Of a stretch of 43,867 nt of DNA, positions 1 to 8,359 are shown one piece after another. How positions within the stretch are numbered: position 1 is the first letter of the stretch; each line of letters starts with the position of its first letter. Made by a program: the position numbers and the translations under genes. The notes under the pieces are model-generated. The model was not told where the DNA came from, searched no databases, and saw only the letters and a program-made list of their open reading frames with translations. Where the stretch lies: NCBI GenBank assembly GCA_902799665.1, contig CADCBK010000002.1, positions 1-43,867 of the forward strand. Reading direction: 5' to 3'. The DNA is from an uncultured Spirochaetaceae bacterium (GTDB lineage: Bacteria > Spirochaetota > Spirochaetia > Treponematales > Treponemataceae).

Positions 1-306
1 AGCATGAGTTTTGAAACCGAAGACACAGACCGCTTGATCCCTTACGTGGAATTGGTCCGCCAGTTCTTGCAGTTCATCCACATCAACATCAACAAGCACT
101 TGGATCCCGACAAGCTTTCGATGGCGGAAGAGTTGGAAAACCAAATCGACATGTTCAGAAAAAACCTAAAGAAGATTGCCCGCAAGCGCTTGGAAAACGG
201 CGCCGACGTAAAGGCCGAGCTTTTGTACATCGACATCGTCCGCCAAATCGAAAAGATCGGCGACCGCGCCTTTGGCATCGCCGAGGCGCTCGGTCAAACA
301 CAGTAA
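1..306 (+). CDS. PhoU-domain protein, C-terminal fragment (probable Na/Pi cotransporter family)
   Basis: The reading frame is already open at the first base, so the true start lies upstream of the window; the ATG at 4 is probably internal. The 101 visible residues are helical and charged, with a pattern (AEELENQIDMFRKNLKKIA, then LLYIDIVRQIEKIGDRAFGI) typical of the helical PhoU-like domain at the end of Na/phosphate cotransporters of the NptA/YjbB type. In that family an N-terminal membrane part carries the ion and phosphate, and the PhoU part is cytoplasmic. No membrane segment is visible here, so a free-standing PhoU protein is also possible. It converges with prmC across 196 bases that contain hairpins but no clear U-tract terminator for this strand. 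Confidence 0.6.
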   Translation, partial: SMSFETEDTDRLIPYVELVRQFLQFIHININKHLDPDKLSMAEELENQIDMFRKNLKKIARKRLENGADVKAELLYIDIVRQIEKIGDRAFGIAEALGQTQ

Positions 307-350
307 AAAAAAATAAAAAACTCCCGGGCGCGGCTGCGGCTGATCGGCAC

Positions 351-427
351 CGCTAGCTAGCGTCGCTACACGCTGCTTGCGCCTTGAAACTATTTTACCT
401 TGCCGCTAACGCGGCAAGCGCAAGCAG
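351..427. other. structured convergent intergenic region
   Basis: Between the PhoU-type gene and prmC lies a perfect 12-base palindrome (CGCTAGCTAGCG, 351-362) followed by a nested hairpin. The outer arms CTGCTTGCG (373-381) and CGCAAGCAG (419-427) are perfectly complementary, as are the inner arms CTTGCCGC (399-406) and GCGGCAAG (411-418). Both genes end into it, so it may mark mRNA 3' ends, but the nearest T-runs are separated from the stems. The rest of 307-502 shows nothing I can identify. Confidence 0.4.
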
Positions 428-502
428 AGTGTTGCCGCCAACCGCCCCGCTTCCTCGCGTGTTTTTTTTCTTTAATCCAATGACGGTTGACCAAACGCAA
501 AA

Positions 503-1447
503 CTAAAAGCGCGCGCGGACGACGCGTTTTTGGCCTTCGAGGTCTAGTTCAATTCCGACATCACTAAAGCCGTTGGCGCGCAAGAAGTCGGCGGCCGCGT
601 CGGCGTTGTATTCTCCGGTTTCGCACAAAAAGATTCCGCCGGGATTAAGGCGGCTTTTCGCTTCCAAGGCCAACCGCCTAAAAACCGCAAGGCCGTCGTC
701 GGTTCCGCTAAAGTCGCCGACTTCGTTAATGTCGCCGTCAAGCGCCAAAAGCGGCTCGCCTCTTCCGTCTTGCAACAAAGCGCGCGCTTGGCCATGCGGA
801 ATGTATGGCGGGTTTGAAAGGATTGCGTCAAACCTAAACGGGACGTTGTCAAATAAATTGCTTTGAACAAATTTCACTTTTTGCGACTCGTCGGGCGACA
901 AAAGCGCGCGAGCGTTTTTTTTGGCGACATCCAGGGCGGCGGCGCTTATGTCAGCCATTACAAAGGTTGGAAGCCGCTCAAGGTCTACGCGCTCGCCATC
1001 GATTAACGCGCGCAAAACGCTAATGGCGACGCAACCGCTTCCGGTACACATGTCGCAAACGGAAAGATTGGATCCGCCGCCGCCCGAGATTTTGGGCGTC
1101 AAAAAATTTTCGTCGATTCGATCAGCCAAAAGCTCAACCGCGCGCGCGACTAGAATTTCTGTGTCGGGCTTTGGAATCAAGACGGATTGGCTTACATAAA
1201 AAGCCAGGCCGTAAAATTCCTTACGGCCCGTGATGTAAGCCACCGGAAGGCCTTTCGCGCGCGCGGCCGTCCATTCCGCAAGCCGCGCCTCTTGTTCCGC
1301 CGACAGCTCATAGCCGCGGTTTAACAAAACAAAAGTCTTGTCTTTTTCCAAAAGCGCTTGCAGCAAAACGTCTGCGTCCAATTCTGGGCTTGCGCTTGAG
1401 GCCTTAATTTTTTGAATTATGCTTTTTTTGGATTCTTGAAGGGTCAC
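503..1447 (-). CDS. prmC: peptide chain release factor N5-glutamine methyltransferase PrmC (HemK)
   Basis: PrmC uses S-adenosylmethionine to methylate the glutamine of the GGQ motif of release factors RF1 and RF2, which speeds peptide release. The 314-residue protein has the family layout: a helical N-terminal domain (about 1-90), then a Rossmann methyltransferase domain with an SAM-binding loop (CDMCTGSGC, about 131-139) and the diagnostic NPPY motif (212-215) that holds the substrate glutamine. A short Gly-rich stretch (about 122-126) precedes the SAM loop. The start is GTG, directly after the TAA of the upstream gene with no spacer, which implies translational coupling. It is the last gene of the prfA operon, so enzyme and substrate are made together. 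Confidence 0.93.
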   Translation of the reverse strand: MTLQESKKSIIQKIKASSASPELDADVLLQALLEKDKTFVLLNRGYELSAEQEARLAEWTAARAKGLPVAYITGRKEFYGLAFYVSQSVLIPKPDTEILVARAVELLADRIDENFLTPKISGGGGSNLSVCDMCTGSGCVAISVLRALIDGERVDLERLPTFVMADISAAALDVAKKNARALLSPDESQKVKFVQSNLFDNVPFRFDAILSNPPYIPHGQARALLQDGRGEPLLALDGDINEVGDFSGTDDGLAVFRRLALEAKSRLNPGGIFLCETGEYNADAAADFLRANGFSDVGIELDLEGQKRVVRARF

Positions 1448-4400
1448 TTAATTTTCCGGAGCGATCGAGCGCAAAAGTTCGACAGGAACAATGTTGAAGA
1501 AAATCCAGCGCCTGCCGCTCTTTCCGTCAAAGACGCGGCCGCAGGCTCCCACTTGGCGCAAACTTTCGTCAACGCTTTCAACGCGGAATTTCACCAAAAC
1601 CAAATCTTTTTCTTGAGCCTGCTCTTTGATTTTTTCAATCGTTTGCTCCAAATCTTGCTCGCAAACTAACTTAGAGAATTTATTCTCAAACTTGCTTTCA
1701 AACTCTTCCTTGTCGTAACCGAACATCTCATACAAAGCCGCGTTGGTGGAATAAAGCTGGTCGTCGGAAAAAGTCGCGTCGATTCTCAATGAACCGCTAG
1801 GCAGCTTGTCCAAGTCGCTCGCGGAATAAATCAAGGTTTCCTTCAACGTGTTGGCAAGGTTTGTGTTAAATGTGCTTTCACGCAAGTATTGGATGCGCGC
1901 GTCAAAGCCGCTCCAATTGACAACCTTGGCGCGCATAGTGTAGCAAGTCGGTTCCCCTTGCTTTGGAAAAATGTTCTTTTGGACAAAATCGTGAAAAACG
2001 CCGTCTTCCCTGATGCAAAAGTCGCAGGGCTGGTCGCGGTCAAACAAAACGTTGTAGCATTTTTTTCCAATGCAATTCTTTTTTTCCTTGCCGCAAATCT
2101 TGCAAGCGACTTTGTTGACGTAAATCAAATCGTAGCTGTCGGCGTAGCAAACATACACCGCGTCGGAAAACTCGTCCAAAAGCCAGTCCATGTTCCTGTA
2201 AAAAACATAGGACGGCAAAACGCTTTGGCCGGCAAAAACATTGAATTGGTTCTTGCCGTAACGCTTGGCCGCCAAAAGCGCCATGTCGGAATTGTTGTAC
2301 AGAGTTTGGTAATCCATTCCGTAGTCAGGCGCGACGGCGACTCCCAAAGAGCAAGTGACCTTAAAGCGCTCCACATTGAATTGCAATGCCTGCGTCAAAT
2401 CTGTCAGCATTAAGTTCAATTCGTCTTTGGAATACTTTTTTGGAATGAAAATCGCAAACTCGTCTCCGCCCATTCGGCACACGCAAGTTTTTTTGTCAAA
2501 GAATTTCACGAGTATGTTGGCGACCTTTTTTATCGTGTCATCGCCGGTCATATGGCCAAAAGTGTCGTTGATTGTCTTAAAGTCGTCTATGTCAAGGCTG
2601 ATGAACACCGCGTCGTAGCTAGAGCTTTTCACAAAGAATTCGCCAACCGATTTTTCCAAAATCGTGCGGTTGTCCAAGCCAGTCAAAAAGTCCGAGTGGG
2701 CCTGGCGCTCAATTTCCAAAAGCTTTTTTGTCAGCGTCTTTTCTTGTTCCAGCTTTTTCACAAAAGAATGGGCGACGACATTCCGCACGCGATGGCGCAT
2801 GATATTGGCGTTGTATGGCTTTTGCAAAAAGTCGTCGGCGTTAAGCTCAAAGGCTTTTTGCTCGCTCTCGGAATCCCCCTGCGAAGTAACGATAACGGGC
2901 AAAGCCTTTGTTCGGTCGTCGCCGCGGATTTTCTTAAGAACCTCATAGCCGTTCATCAACGGCATTATCAAATCCAAAAGAATTATGCTGATTTTTTCGT
3001 AATTGGCCTCGATGTATTTCCATGCCTCTACGCCGTTAGCGGCCTGCGCGACCTCAAATTCCTTTTTAAACATTTCGGCCAAAATCATCCGGCTGGACTC
3101 GACATCGTCAACAACCAGCATCACGCCGCCATGCTTTCCAGTTTCATCAAAGGCCAAGCCTTCTATGTTGGCCTTTGTAAGGCTTTCAACGCCGACAGTC
3201 TTTGGCGCGTCCATATCGTTCAGATTTGACTTTCTTAAGAGCGAAAAGAATTCGTCGCGGTCCAAGGGCTTTGAAAAATAATATCCTTGGACATAAGCGC
3301 AGCCCATGTCCTTTAATTGCGCCACTTGGCTTTTTGTCTCGACTCCTTCAGCGACAACCTTTAGGTTAAGCCAGTTGGCCAGGCTTATGATGTAGCTCAG
3401 TATTCCGCGGCCGTTTGTCCGTTCCATTTCGTTTCGGACAAAACTCATGTCAAGCTTTAAAATGTCAATCGGCATTTCGCTAAGCATATTGAGCGAAGAA
3501 TAGCCCGAACCAAAATCGTCCATCTCTATCATGAACCCGCGCTTTCTAAGTTCATAAATAACCTTTACGATTTGCTCAGGGTCTTCCGTGTAGGCGCTTT
3601 CCGTTATTTCCAAATGAAGCGACTTTGCCGGAATGCCGTATTTTTTCACCAAGGCCGAAAGCGACTCCACAAGATTCGGATTCAACAAATCGGCGCGAGA
3701 CACATTCACGCTTACTGGGATAATCTTGTTTCCAGCGGCAATCCAAGAACGCATGTCTATGCATACTTTCTCCCAAACAAACATGTCCATGCGCGTGATA
3801 AAGCCGTTCTTCTCAAAAAGCGGAATGAAGTCAGCCGGAGAAAGCAAGCCTAATTCCTTACTGCGCCAACGAACAAGCGCTTCCGCGCCGGCGATTGTTT
3901 CTGTCGCCAAATCGTATTTTGGCTGGTAGTAAACCAAGAACTCGCGGTTCTTCAAGGAGGCTTCCATGCAGCCTGCGATTTTTTGCTCGTTGATCATCTT
4001 TTTGCGGATTGAATCATCGTAGCAGCAGTAATAGACTCCATAGCGGCCCTTGATTTTTTCGGCTGCCATTTGCGCGCGGTCGCACATCACCGAAATTGAC
4101 GAGCGCATGTTTTTTACTTGGTAGACTCCAAACACAAGCCGCAAATGCAAGTTAAAGCGCTTGACCTCTTCAATAGAATTCAAGCGCTCAATCATTCGCT
4201 TAAAAACATCGTCGCTGATAGTCTCGGACCTTTCGCCGACAGCGAAAAAAATGTCTTCTGAAAAATGCCCCGCGATTCCGTTGCGTTTCTTCGCCTCTTC
4301 CGAAATCATCTGGCCAAGGCCGCGCAAAATCTTGTTGCCGATGTCAACGCCGCAAATATCGTTGACCAGCTTAAAGCGCTCTATGTCAATGCAAAAGATG

Positions 4401-4918
4401 TCATAGTTTTTGTCGCCGCGCTCTTCCAGCATCTTTTTGGCTTGCACCAAAAAAAACGCTTTTGAGTAAAGGCCGGTCAAATCGTCGCGGCTTACAGTAT
4501 TCATTGTGATCGAAGTCTCGCGCATTCGAATCACGTTCTCAAAGCGGCGCAAAATTATTTGTTCGTCGTAAGGCTCGTGGATAAAGTCGATGGCGCCGTT
4601 GTCCATCGCTTCCAATTCAACTTTGTCGGAATGCCGCTTGGCGCTTACGATAATCGGAATGTGCGAAGACCAAGCGTAAGAGTTTACGCTGCGCAAAAAA
4701 TCGACAAAGACGCTTTGCGACGAGCTTGAAACAGATGATTGGCCCAAGTCCGCCGAAACGCAAACGGCGCTTACAAGGTTTGGATTTGTCTTAATGAATT
4801 GCGCCGCCTCGTTTGGCGATGACGTGAACAAAATAAAAAATTTCTGTTCAAGTATTTTTTTTAGGTTAGAGAAAGTGTCTTTTTCATCGTTCAGCAATAA
4901 AATTGTAGGTAAAGTCAT
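1448..4918 (-). CDS. multidomain c-di-GMP signalling protein (REC-GGDEF-EAL-REC-GGDEF-PAS)
   Basis: This 1156-residue cytoplasmic protein has, in order: a degenerate receiver domain (about 4-125; no clear phospho-acceptor Asp and Glu in place of the conserved Lys); a degenerate GGDEF domain (145-300, signature changed to HFSED); an EAL phosphodiesterase domain (310-560) that looks active, with EALVRW, NVS, ITES, DDFGSGYSS, KLD and EGVE; an intact receiver (598-715, VDD, Asp649 in LLDLIMP, QKP); an intact diguanylate cyclase (740-895, MGGDEF at 816-821) without a visible RxxD inhibitory site; a Cys-rich PAS-like region (about 910-1010, CKIC, CIGKKC, PCDFC); and a second PAS-like region (1040-1150). 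It could both make and break c-di-GMP under phosphorylation control. No partner kinase is nearby. Its ATG overlaps the prfA stop by one base (TAATG). Confidence 0.9.
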   Translation of the reverse strand: MTLPTILLLNDEKDTFSNLKKILEQKFFILFTSSPNEAAQFIKTNPNLVSAVCVSADLGQSSVSSSSQSVFVDFLRSVNSYAWSSHIPIIVSAKRHSDKVELEAMDNGAIDFIHEPYDEQIILRRFENVIRMRETSITMNTVSRDDLTGLYSKAFFLVQAKKMLEERGDKNYDIFCIDIERFKLVNDICGVDIGNKILRGLGQMISEEAKKRNGIAGHFSEDIFFAVGERSETISDDVFKRMIERLNSIEEVKRFNLHLRLVFGVYQVKNMRSSISVMCDRAQMAAEKIKGRYGVYYCCYDDSIRKKMINEQKIAGCMEASLKNREFLVYYQPKYDLATETIAGAEALVRWRSKELGLLSPADFIPLFEKNGFITRMDMFVWEKVCIDMRSWIAAGNKIIPVSVNVSRADLLNPNLVESLSALVKKYGIPAKSLHLEITESAYTEDPEQIVKVIYELRKRGFMIEMDDFGSGYSSLNMLSEMPIDILKLDMSFVRNEMERTNGRGILSYIISLANWLNLKVVAEGVETKSQVAQLKDMGCAYVQGYYFSKPLDRDEFFSLLRKSNLNDMDAPKTVGVESLTKANIEGLAFDETGKHGGVMLVVDDVESSRMILAEMFKKEFEVAQAANGVEAWKYIEANYEKISIILLDLIMPLMNGYEVLKKIRGDDRTKALPVIVTSQGDSESEQKAFELNADDFLQKPYNANIMRHRVRNVVAHSFVKKLEQEKTLTKKLLEIERQAHSDFLTGLDNRTILEKSVGEFFVKSSSYDAVFISLDIDDFKTINDTFGHMTGDDTIKKVANILVKFFDKKTCVCRMGGDEFAIFIPKKYSKDELNLMLTDLTQALQFNVERFKVTCSLGVAVAPDYGMDYQTLYNNSDMALLAAKRYGKNQFNVFAGQSVLPSYVFYRNMDWLLDEFSDAVYVCYADSYDLIYVNKVACKICGKEKKNCIGKKCYNVLFDRDQPCDFCIREDGVFHDFVQKNIFPKQGEPTCYTMRAKVVNWSGFDARIQYLRESTFNTNLANTLKETLIYSASDLDKLPSGSLRIDATFSDDQLYSTNAALYEMFGYDKEEFESKFENKFSKLVCEQDLEQTIEKIKEQAQEKDLVLVKFRVESVDESLRQVGACGRVFDGKSGRRWIFFNIVPVELLRSIAPEN

Positions 4919-6006
4919 TACGCTCCAAGTTCGCTAACGTCTGCCTTTAACTGTTCTTCCTTTGCGTATACATTAAGCGCGTCAAGCATGTCGTCCATGT
5001 TGCCCATCATAAAGCTGGGCAAGTTGTGCGCGCTGTAATTTATTCTATGGTCTGTCACGCGGTCTTGCGGAAAGTTGTATGTGCGAATTTTTTCGGAACG
5101 GGCGCCAGAACCAACCATGCTTTTTCTAGCGTCGGCTCGCTCGGCGTTTTTCTTGCTTTCTTCCAACTCAAACAAGCGGGCGCGCAAAACTCTCCACGCC
5201 TTTGCCTTGTTCTTAATTTGCGATTTTTCGTCCTGCTGGATTACAACGATTCCCGTAGGAATGTGGGTCAAGCGGACGGCCGAGTCGGTTGTGTTTACGC
5301 ACTGGCCGCCAGGACCTCCGGCGCGCATTACGTCAACGCGCACGTCGTTTGGATTGATGTCAATGTCGGTCTCTTCCGCTTCGGGCAAAACGGCCACGGT
5401 GGCGGTGGAAGTTTGCAGGCGGCCCTGGCTTTCTGTTTGCGGAACGCGCTGGACGCGGTGAACGCCAGACTCCCAGCGCAAGGTTCCGTAAACGAATTTT
5501 CCGCTGATTGAAGTGACGATTTTGTTAAAGCCGCCGACTTCTGTTTCTTGCGCTTCCATTGTTTCGGTTTTCCAGCCGCGGCGCTCGGCCAAGTGGCAGT
5601 ACATTTCCCAAAGCTCGCGCGCGAAAAGGCTGGCTTCGTCGCCGCCGGCGGCGGAACGGATTTCCAAAATGATGTTCTTTTCGTCAAGGGGATCCGGCGG
5701 AATCAACTTCATCTTGATTCGCTCTTCCATCTTGGGCTGCTCTTCTTCATAGGCCTTAAGCTCTTCGCGGGCCATTTCCTTCATGTCCGCGTCGTCTTCT
5801 TCTGTGATGATTTTTTTGTCTTCTTCGATTCCGTTCAGGATTTTTTTGTATTCGTCGTAAAGCGCGCAAAGTTCGCTCAAATAGTTGTTTTCGCGCATTA
5901 CTTCTTTGTATTTTTTTTGGTCTTTTACAAGCGCGGGGTCAAGAATTTGCTCTTTTACAGTCTCATAGCGCTGGGCGCAATCTTCCAATTTTTTCAGTAG
6001 GTCCAT
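4918..6006 (-). CDS. prfA: peptide chain release factor 1
   Basis: RF1 reads UAA and UAG stop codons in the ribosomal A site and triggers hydrolysis of peptidyl-tRNA. The 362-residue length is normal. The N-terminal helical domain (about 1-110) is followed by the core with the stop-codon loop PQT (189-191), which corresponds to the RF1 PxT tripeptide and not to the SPF of RF2, and by the catalytic GGQ (233-235) in AGGPGGQCVNTT. The motif that normally reads GRIHTS is GRLQTS here, with Gln198 at the usual His (see findings). It heads an operon with the c-di-GMP protein and prmC. A good promoter ends about 9 bases before the ATG and there is no ribosome site, so the mRNA is probably leaderless. 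Confidence 0.96.
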   Translation of the reverse strand: MDLLKKLEDCAQRYETVKEQILDPALVKDQKKYKEVMRENNYLSELCALYDEYKKILNGIEEDKKIITEEDDADMKEMAREELKAYEEEQPKMEERIKMKLIPPDPLDEKNIILEIRSAAGGDEASLFARELWEMYCHLAERRGWKTETMEAQETEVGGFNKIVTSISGKFVYGTLRWESGVHRVQRVPQTESQGRLQTSTATVAVLPEAEETDIDINPNDVRVDVMRAGGPGGQCVNTTDSAVRLTHIPTGIVVIQQDEKSQIKNKAKAWRVLRARLFELEESKKNAERADARKSMVGSGARSEKIRTYNFPQDRVTDHRINYSAHNLPSFMMGNMDDMLDALNVYAKEEQLKADVSELGA

Positions 6007-6015
6007 AATCGCTAA

Positions 6016-6044
6016 AGTATAGCGCTTCTTCTAGAATTTTTCAA
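6016..6044 (-). promoter_or_regulatory. prfA promoter, sigma-70 type, near-leaderless
   Basis: On the minus strand a -35 box TTGAAA (6039-6044) and a -10 box TATACT (6016-6021) are separated by 17 bases. Nine bases follow before the prfA ATG, so the expected transcription start is only 2 to 4 bases upstream of the start codon. No Shine-Dalgarno sequence fits in between. Confidence 0.75.
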
Positions 6045-6051
6045 CTGATTT

Positions 6052-6060
6052 TGATATACT
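6052..6060 (+). promoter_or_regulatory. era promoter, extended -10 type, near-leaderless
   Basis: TGATATACT is an extended -10 element (TG at 6052-6053, TATACT at 6055-6060) with no convincing -35 at the right distance. The era ATG follows 9 bases later without any ribosome-binding sequence. It lies back to back with the prfA promoter in a 63-base divergent region. Confidence 0.65.
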
Positions 6061-6069
6061 GAATTCGCT

Positions 6070-6963
6070 ATGGAAGAAAAGAAATGCGCCCTGGTCGTGA
6101 TTATCGGCCGCCCAAGCGCCGGAAAATCAACATTTTTGAACGACGCTTGCCAAGAAAACGTCTCAATTGTCTCGCCGATTCCGCAAACAACAAGGAACGC
6201 GATCCGCGGAATCGTAAACACTTCGCTGGGCCAACTGGTTTTTGTCGACACGCCCGGCTACCACAAGTCCGAAAAAAAGCTGAACCTTATCCTGCAGCAA
6301 ACCGCAAAAGACCAGCTTGATGGAGCGGACGCCGTCCTTTACTTGATTGACTCAACCCGGCCCAGCGGCGACGAAGAGGCTTTGATCGCTGACCTTGTCC
6401 GCCCTTATGCCGAAAAGACAATCGTCGCGGCCAACAAATGCGACCTTCCCGAGGCAAACCTTTTGGCCTGCAAGGAATTTGTCGCAAAAGCGCTGCCCGA
6501 AATTCCAAAAGGCCGCTTTTACTCGATCTCGGCCAAAACCGACGCCGGCGTCGAAGACCTTTTGCGCGGCCTTTACGCCCTCGCCCCAAGCCAACCCAAC
6601 CTTTACCCCGAAGGCTTTTACACCGACCAAGAAGTTGAGTTCCGCATCGCGGAAGTCATTCGCGGCGAGGCGATAAACCGCCTGGAGCAAGAAATTCCCC
6701 ACGCGATTTACGTAGAAATCGCCGACGCCGAATTCAAAAACGACGGCCAAAAGCTTTGGGTCCGCGCCTTTTTGTGCGTCGAGCGCGAAAGCCAAAAGGG
6801 AATCGTAATCGGAAAAGGCGCCTCGATGATAAAGACAATCCGCATGGAGTCGCTAAAAAAACTGCGCGAGATTTTTGAATACAAAATCGACTTGGACTTG
6901 CAAGTAAAAGTTGACAAAAACTGGCGGCAAAAAGACGACCGCCTCTCGCGCCTTTTAAAATAG
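6070..6963 (+). CDS. era: GTPase Era
   Basis: Era is an essential GTPase that binds the 3' end of 16S rRNA and assists assembly of the 30S subunit. The 297-residue protein has the usual two parts. The G domain shows the P-loop GRPSAGKS (13-20), switch region with PQTTRNAIRG (38-47), DTPG (60-63), NKCD (122-125) and SAK (154-156). The C-terminal KH domain (about 200-290) carries the RNA-binding loop GKGASMIK (248-255). It stands alone on the plus strand, divergent from prfA and convergent with the rluA-type gene. The ATG has no Shine-Dalgarno sequence and sits just behind a -10 box. Confidence 0.96.
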   Translation: MEEKKCALVVIIGRPSAGKSTFLNDACQENVSIVSPIPQTTRNAIRGIVNTSLGQLVFVDTPGYHKSEKKLNLILQQTAKDQLDGADAVLYLIDSTRPSGDEEALIADLVRPYAEKTIVAANKCDLPEANLLACKEFVAKALPEIPKGRFYSISAKTDAGVEDLLRGLYALAPSQPNLYPEGFYTDQEVEFRIAEVIRGEAINRLEQEIPHAIYVEIADAEFKNDGQKLWVRAFLCVERESQKGIVIGKGASMIKTIRMESLKKLREIFEYKIDLDLQVKVDKNWRQKDDRLSRLLK

Positions 6964-6984
6964 TTTGCAAAACAAATATTGGTC

Positions 6985-7072
6985 GCAAGCCAGAAATCGC
7001 CGCGACTAAAATTGCAGGCAAGACCAAAAAGCCGCGGCGCAAAAATCGCTTGCAAGCCAAAGAAGCCGCGGC
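6985..7072. repeat. three tandem copies of a dispersed ~20-bp repeat
   Basis: Between era and the rluA-type gene, a sequence of the form GCAAGcCaaAaagCCGCGg occurs three times (6985-7004, 7018-7037, 7053-7072) with a period of 33 to 35 bases. The third copy abuts the stop codon of the minus-strand gene. Related copies lie at 11720-11739 and, in both orientations, inside fmt. I see no terminator in this convergent gap. Confidence 0.6.
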
Positions 7073-8359
7073 CTAATAGGCAAAGTCCGGCTCGGAATGA
7101 AAGCTCATTTCCTGGCCAGTGGCCGGGTGCGCGAAGGACAAGTCGCAGGCGTGCAAGAGCAGGCGGCTTTTTTGGTCTTGATAAAAATCTTTTTCCTGAC
7201 CAAAATCGCGGCCGTACAAATTGTCGCCGACAATCGGAGCGCCCAGAGCGAAGGCCGCGGCCACGCGCAATTGGTGCGTGCGTCCGGTAAGAGGCGTGAA
7301 CAAAACGCTTGTCGCCTTGCGTTCTTTTCCCGCCGCGCCGCGTCGAGTCCAAACCCTAAGGCGCTTCCATTCAGTGACGGCAAGTTTACCGTAAACATCG
7401 TCCAAAATTTGCCGCGGCCGATTTTCCAGGTCAACCCTATGTTTTAGTTCCACGCGCCCTTCTTGTTCTTTTACAACTCCGTCCAATACCGCGATGTAAT
7501 TTTTTTTGACTTGACGGTTTTCAAATTGCGCGTTGAGGGCGCGGTGGCTCGCCTCGTCAAAGGCAAGGACCATAAGGCCGCTTGTGTCCATGTCCAAGCG
7601 GTGGACGCTGGGCTGCTTTATCATTTGCGGAAAGAGTTTTTGCGCCCGCGTAACTACGCAATCTTGCTTGTCAGGCCCGCGTCCCGGAACCGACAAAAGG
7701 CCCGACGGCTTTTCAACGACCAAAATGTTTTGGTCGCGGTAAATGATTTTTAGGCCTAGAATCGCAGGCAGTATCAAGGCGCATTTTTCGTCGCAGGGCG
7801 GATAAAAAGTTTTTGGAACAAGGCGGGTGTTCGGCTTTCCCCAGTAAAATTCAGCAAGGCTTATTGGCCGCAAGCCCAAGCTAAAGGCATGGCTTAAAAG
7901 TTTTGGAGCCGAGCAGTCGCCGGTTCCGGTGGGCAAAAGTTTTTCACGCGAGATGTCGCTAAAGGTCCGCCATTTTTGGTCAAAGCAGCAAAAGCGGTAA
8001 AGGGAATAAATTTTTTTTAGCGTGTCGTTGCAAAGGGCAAGACGCTCTTTGTCGCGCGCGGCCTTTTGCTCTGGGCTTTCGCTTTCAGGAACCACGCTAA
8101 GCTCGTGGATTTTTTTGTCGTTGGGAAGAATCGCGGCCTTGTATTTTTCTTCGTCAAAAAGCGGAGGCGCCCAACCCTCGCGGTTCCAACTTCCCTCGCA
8201 GGAGCCGCTAAAGGCGCGAAGGACGACTTCGTTTCCGGCCGCGTCTTGGCAGACAAGGGCGCCGAACATTCCCGTCCATTCGCAGCCGTCGCGCTCCAAG
8301 CCCTCCATCATTTTTTGGCAAGCTTGGCGCGCCTTTGTTTCGTCAAAGGGAGCGAACAC
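7073..8359 (-). CDS. RluA-family RNA pseudouridine synthase with long N-terminal domain
   Basis: Enzymes of this family convert uridine to pseudouridine in rRNA or tRNA. The catalytic domain occupies about residues 200-428 and holds the signature HRLDMDTSG with the catalytic Asp256, preceded by ILVVEKPSGLLSVPG and followed by the late motif LTGRTHQLRV. The first 200 residues are an extra domain with Cys-rich and charged stretches and no S4 domain that I can recognise, so this is not a plain RluA, RluC or RluD; the RNA target cannot be told from sequence. The start codon is GTG and overlaps the end of rpiA by 17 bases. It is the last gene of the hisD operon and no terminator follows. Confidence 0.87.
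   Translation of the reverse strand: MFAPFDETKARQACQKMMEGLERDGCEWTGMFGALVCQDAAGNEVVLRAFSGSCEGSWNREGWAPPLFDEEKYKAAILPNDKKIHELSVVPESESPEQKAARDKERLALCNDTLKKIYSLYRFCCFDQKWRTFSDISREKLLPTGTGDCSAPKLLSHAFSLGLRPISLAEFYWGKPNTRLVPKTFYPPCDEKCALILPAILGLKIIYRDQNILVVEKPSGLLSVPGRGPDKQDCVVTRAQKLFPQMIKQPSVHRLDMDTSGLMVLAFDEASHRALNAQFENRQVKKNYIAVLDGVVKEQEGRVELKHRVDLENRPRQILDDVYGKLAVTEWKRLRVWTRRGAAGKERKATSVLFTPLTGRTHQLRVAAAFALGAPIVGDNLYGRDFGQEKDFYQDQKSRLLLHACDLSFAHPATGQEMSFHSEPDFAY

Noticed and set aside
459..470. T-run read as an intrinsic terminator for the first gene
   Set aside because: No stem lies directly before the run; the hairpin at 373-427 ends about 30 bases earlier.
2125..3853. Many long open frames antisense to the GGDEF/EAL gene and other genes
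   Set aside because: They are mirror frames of strong coding regions with high G/C codon positions, lack ribosome sites and resemble no family.
6985..7072. CRISPR array in the tandem repeat between era and the rluA-type gene
   Set aside because: Only three degenerate copies of about 20 bases with 13 to 15 bases between them, no cas genes, and related copies occur singly elsewhere.
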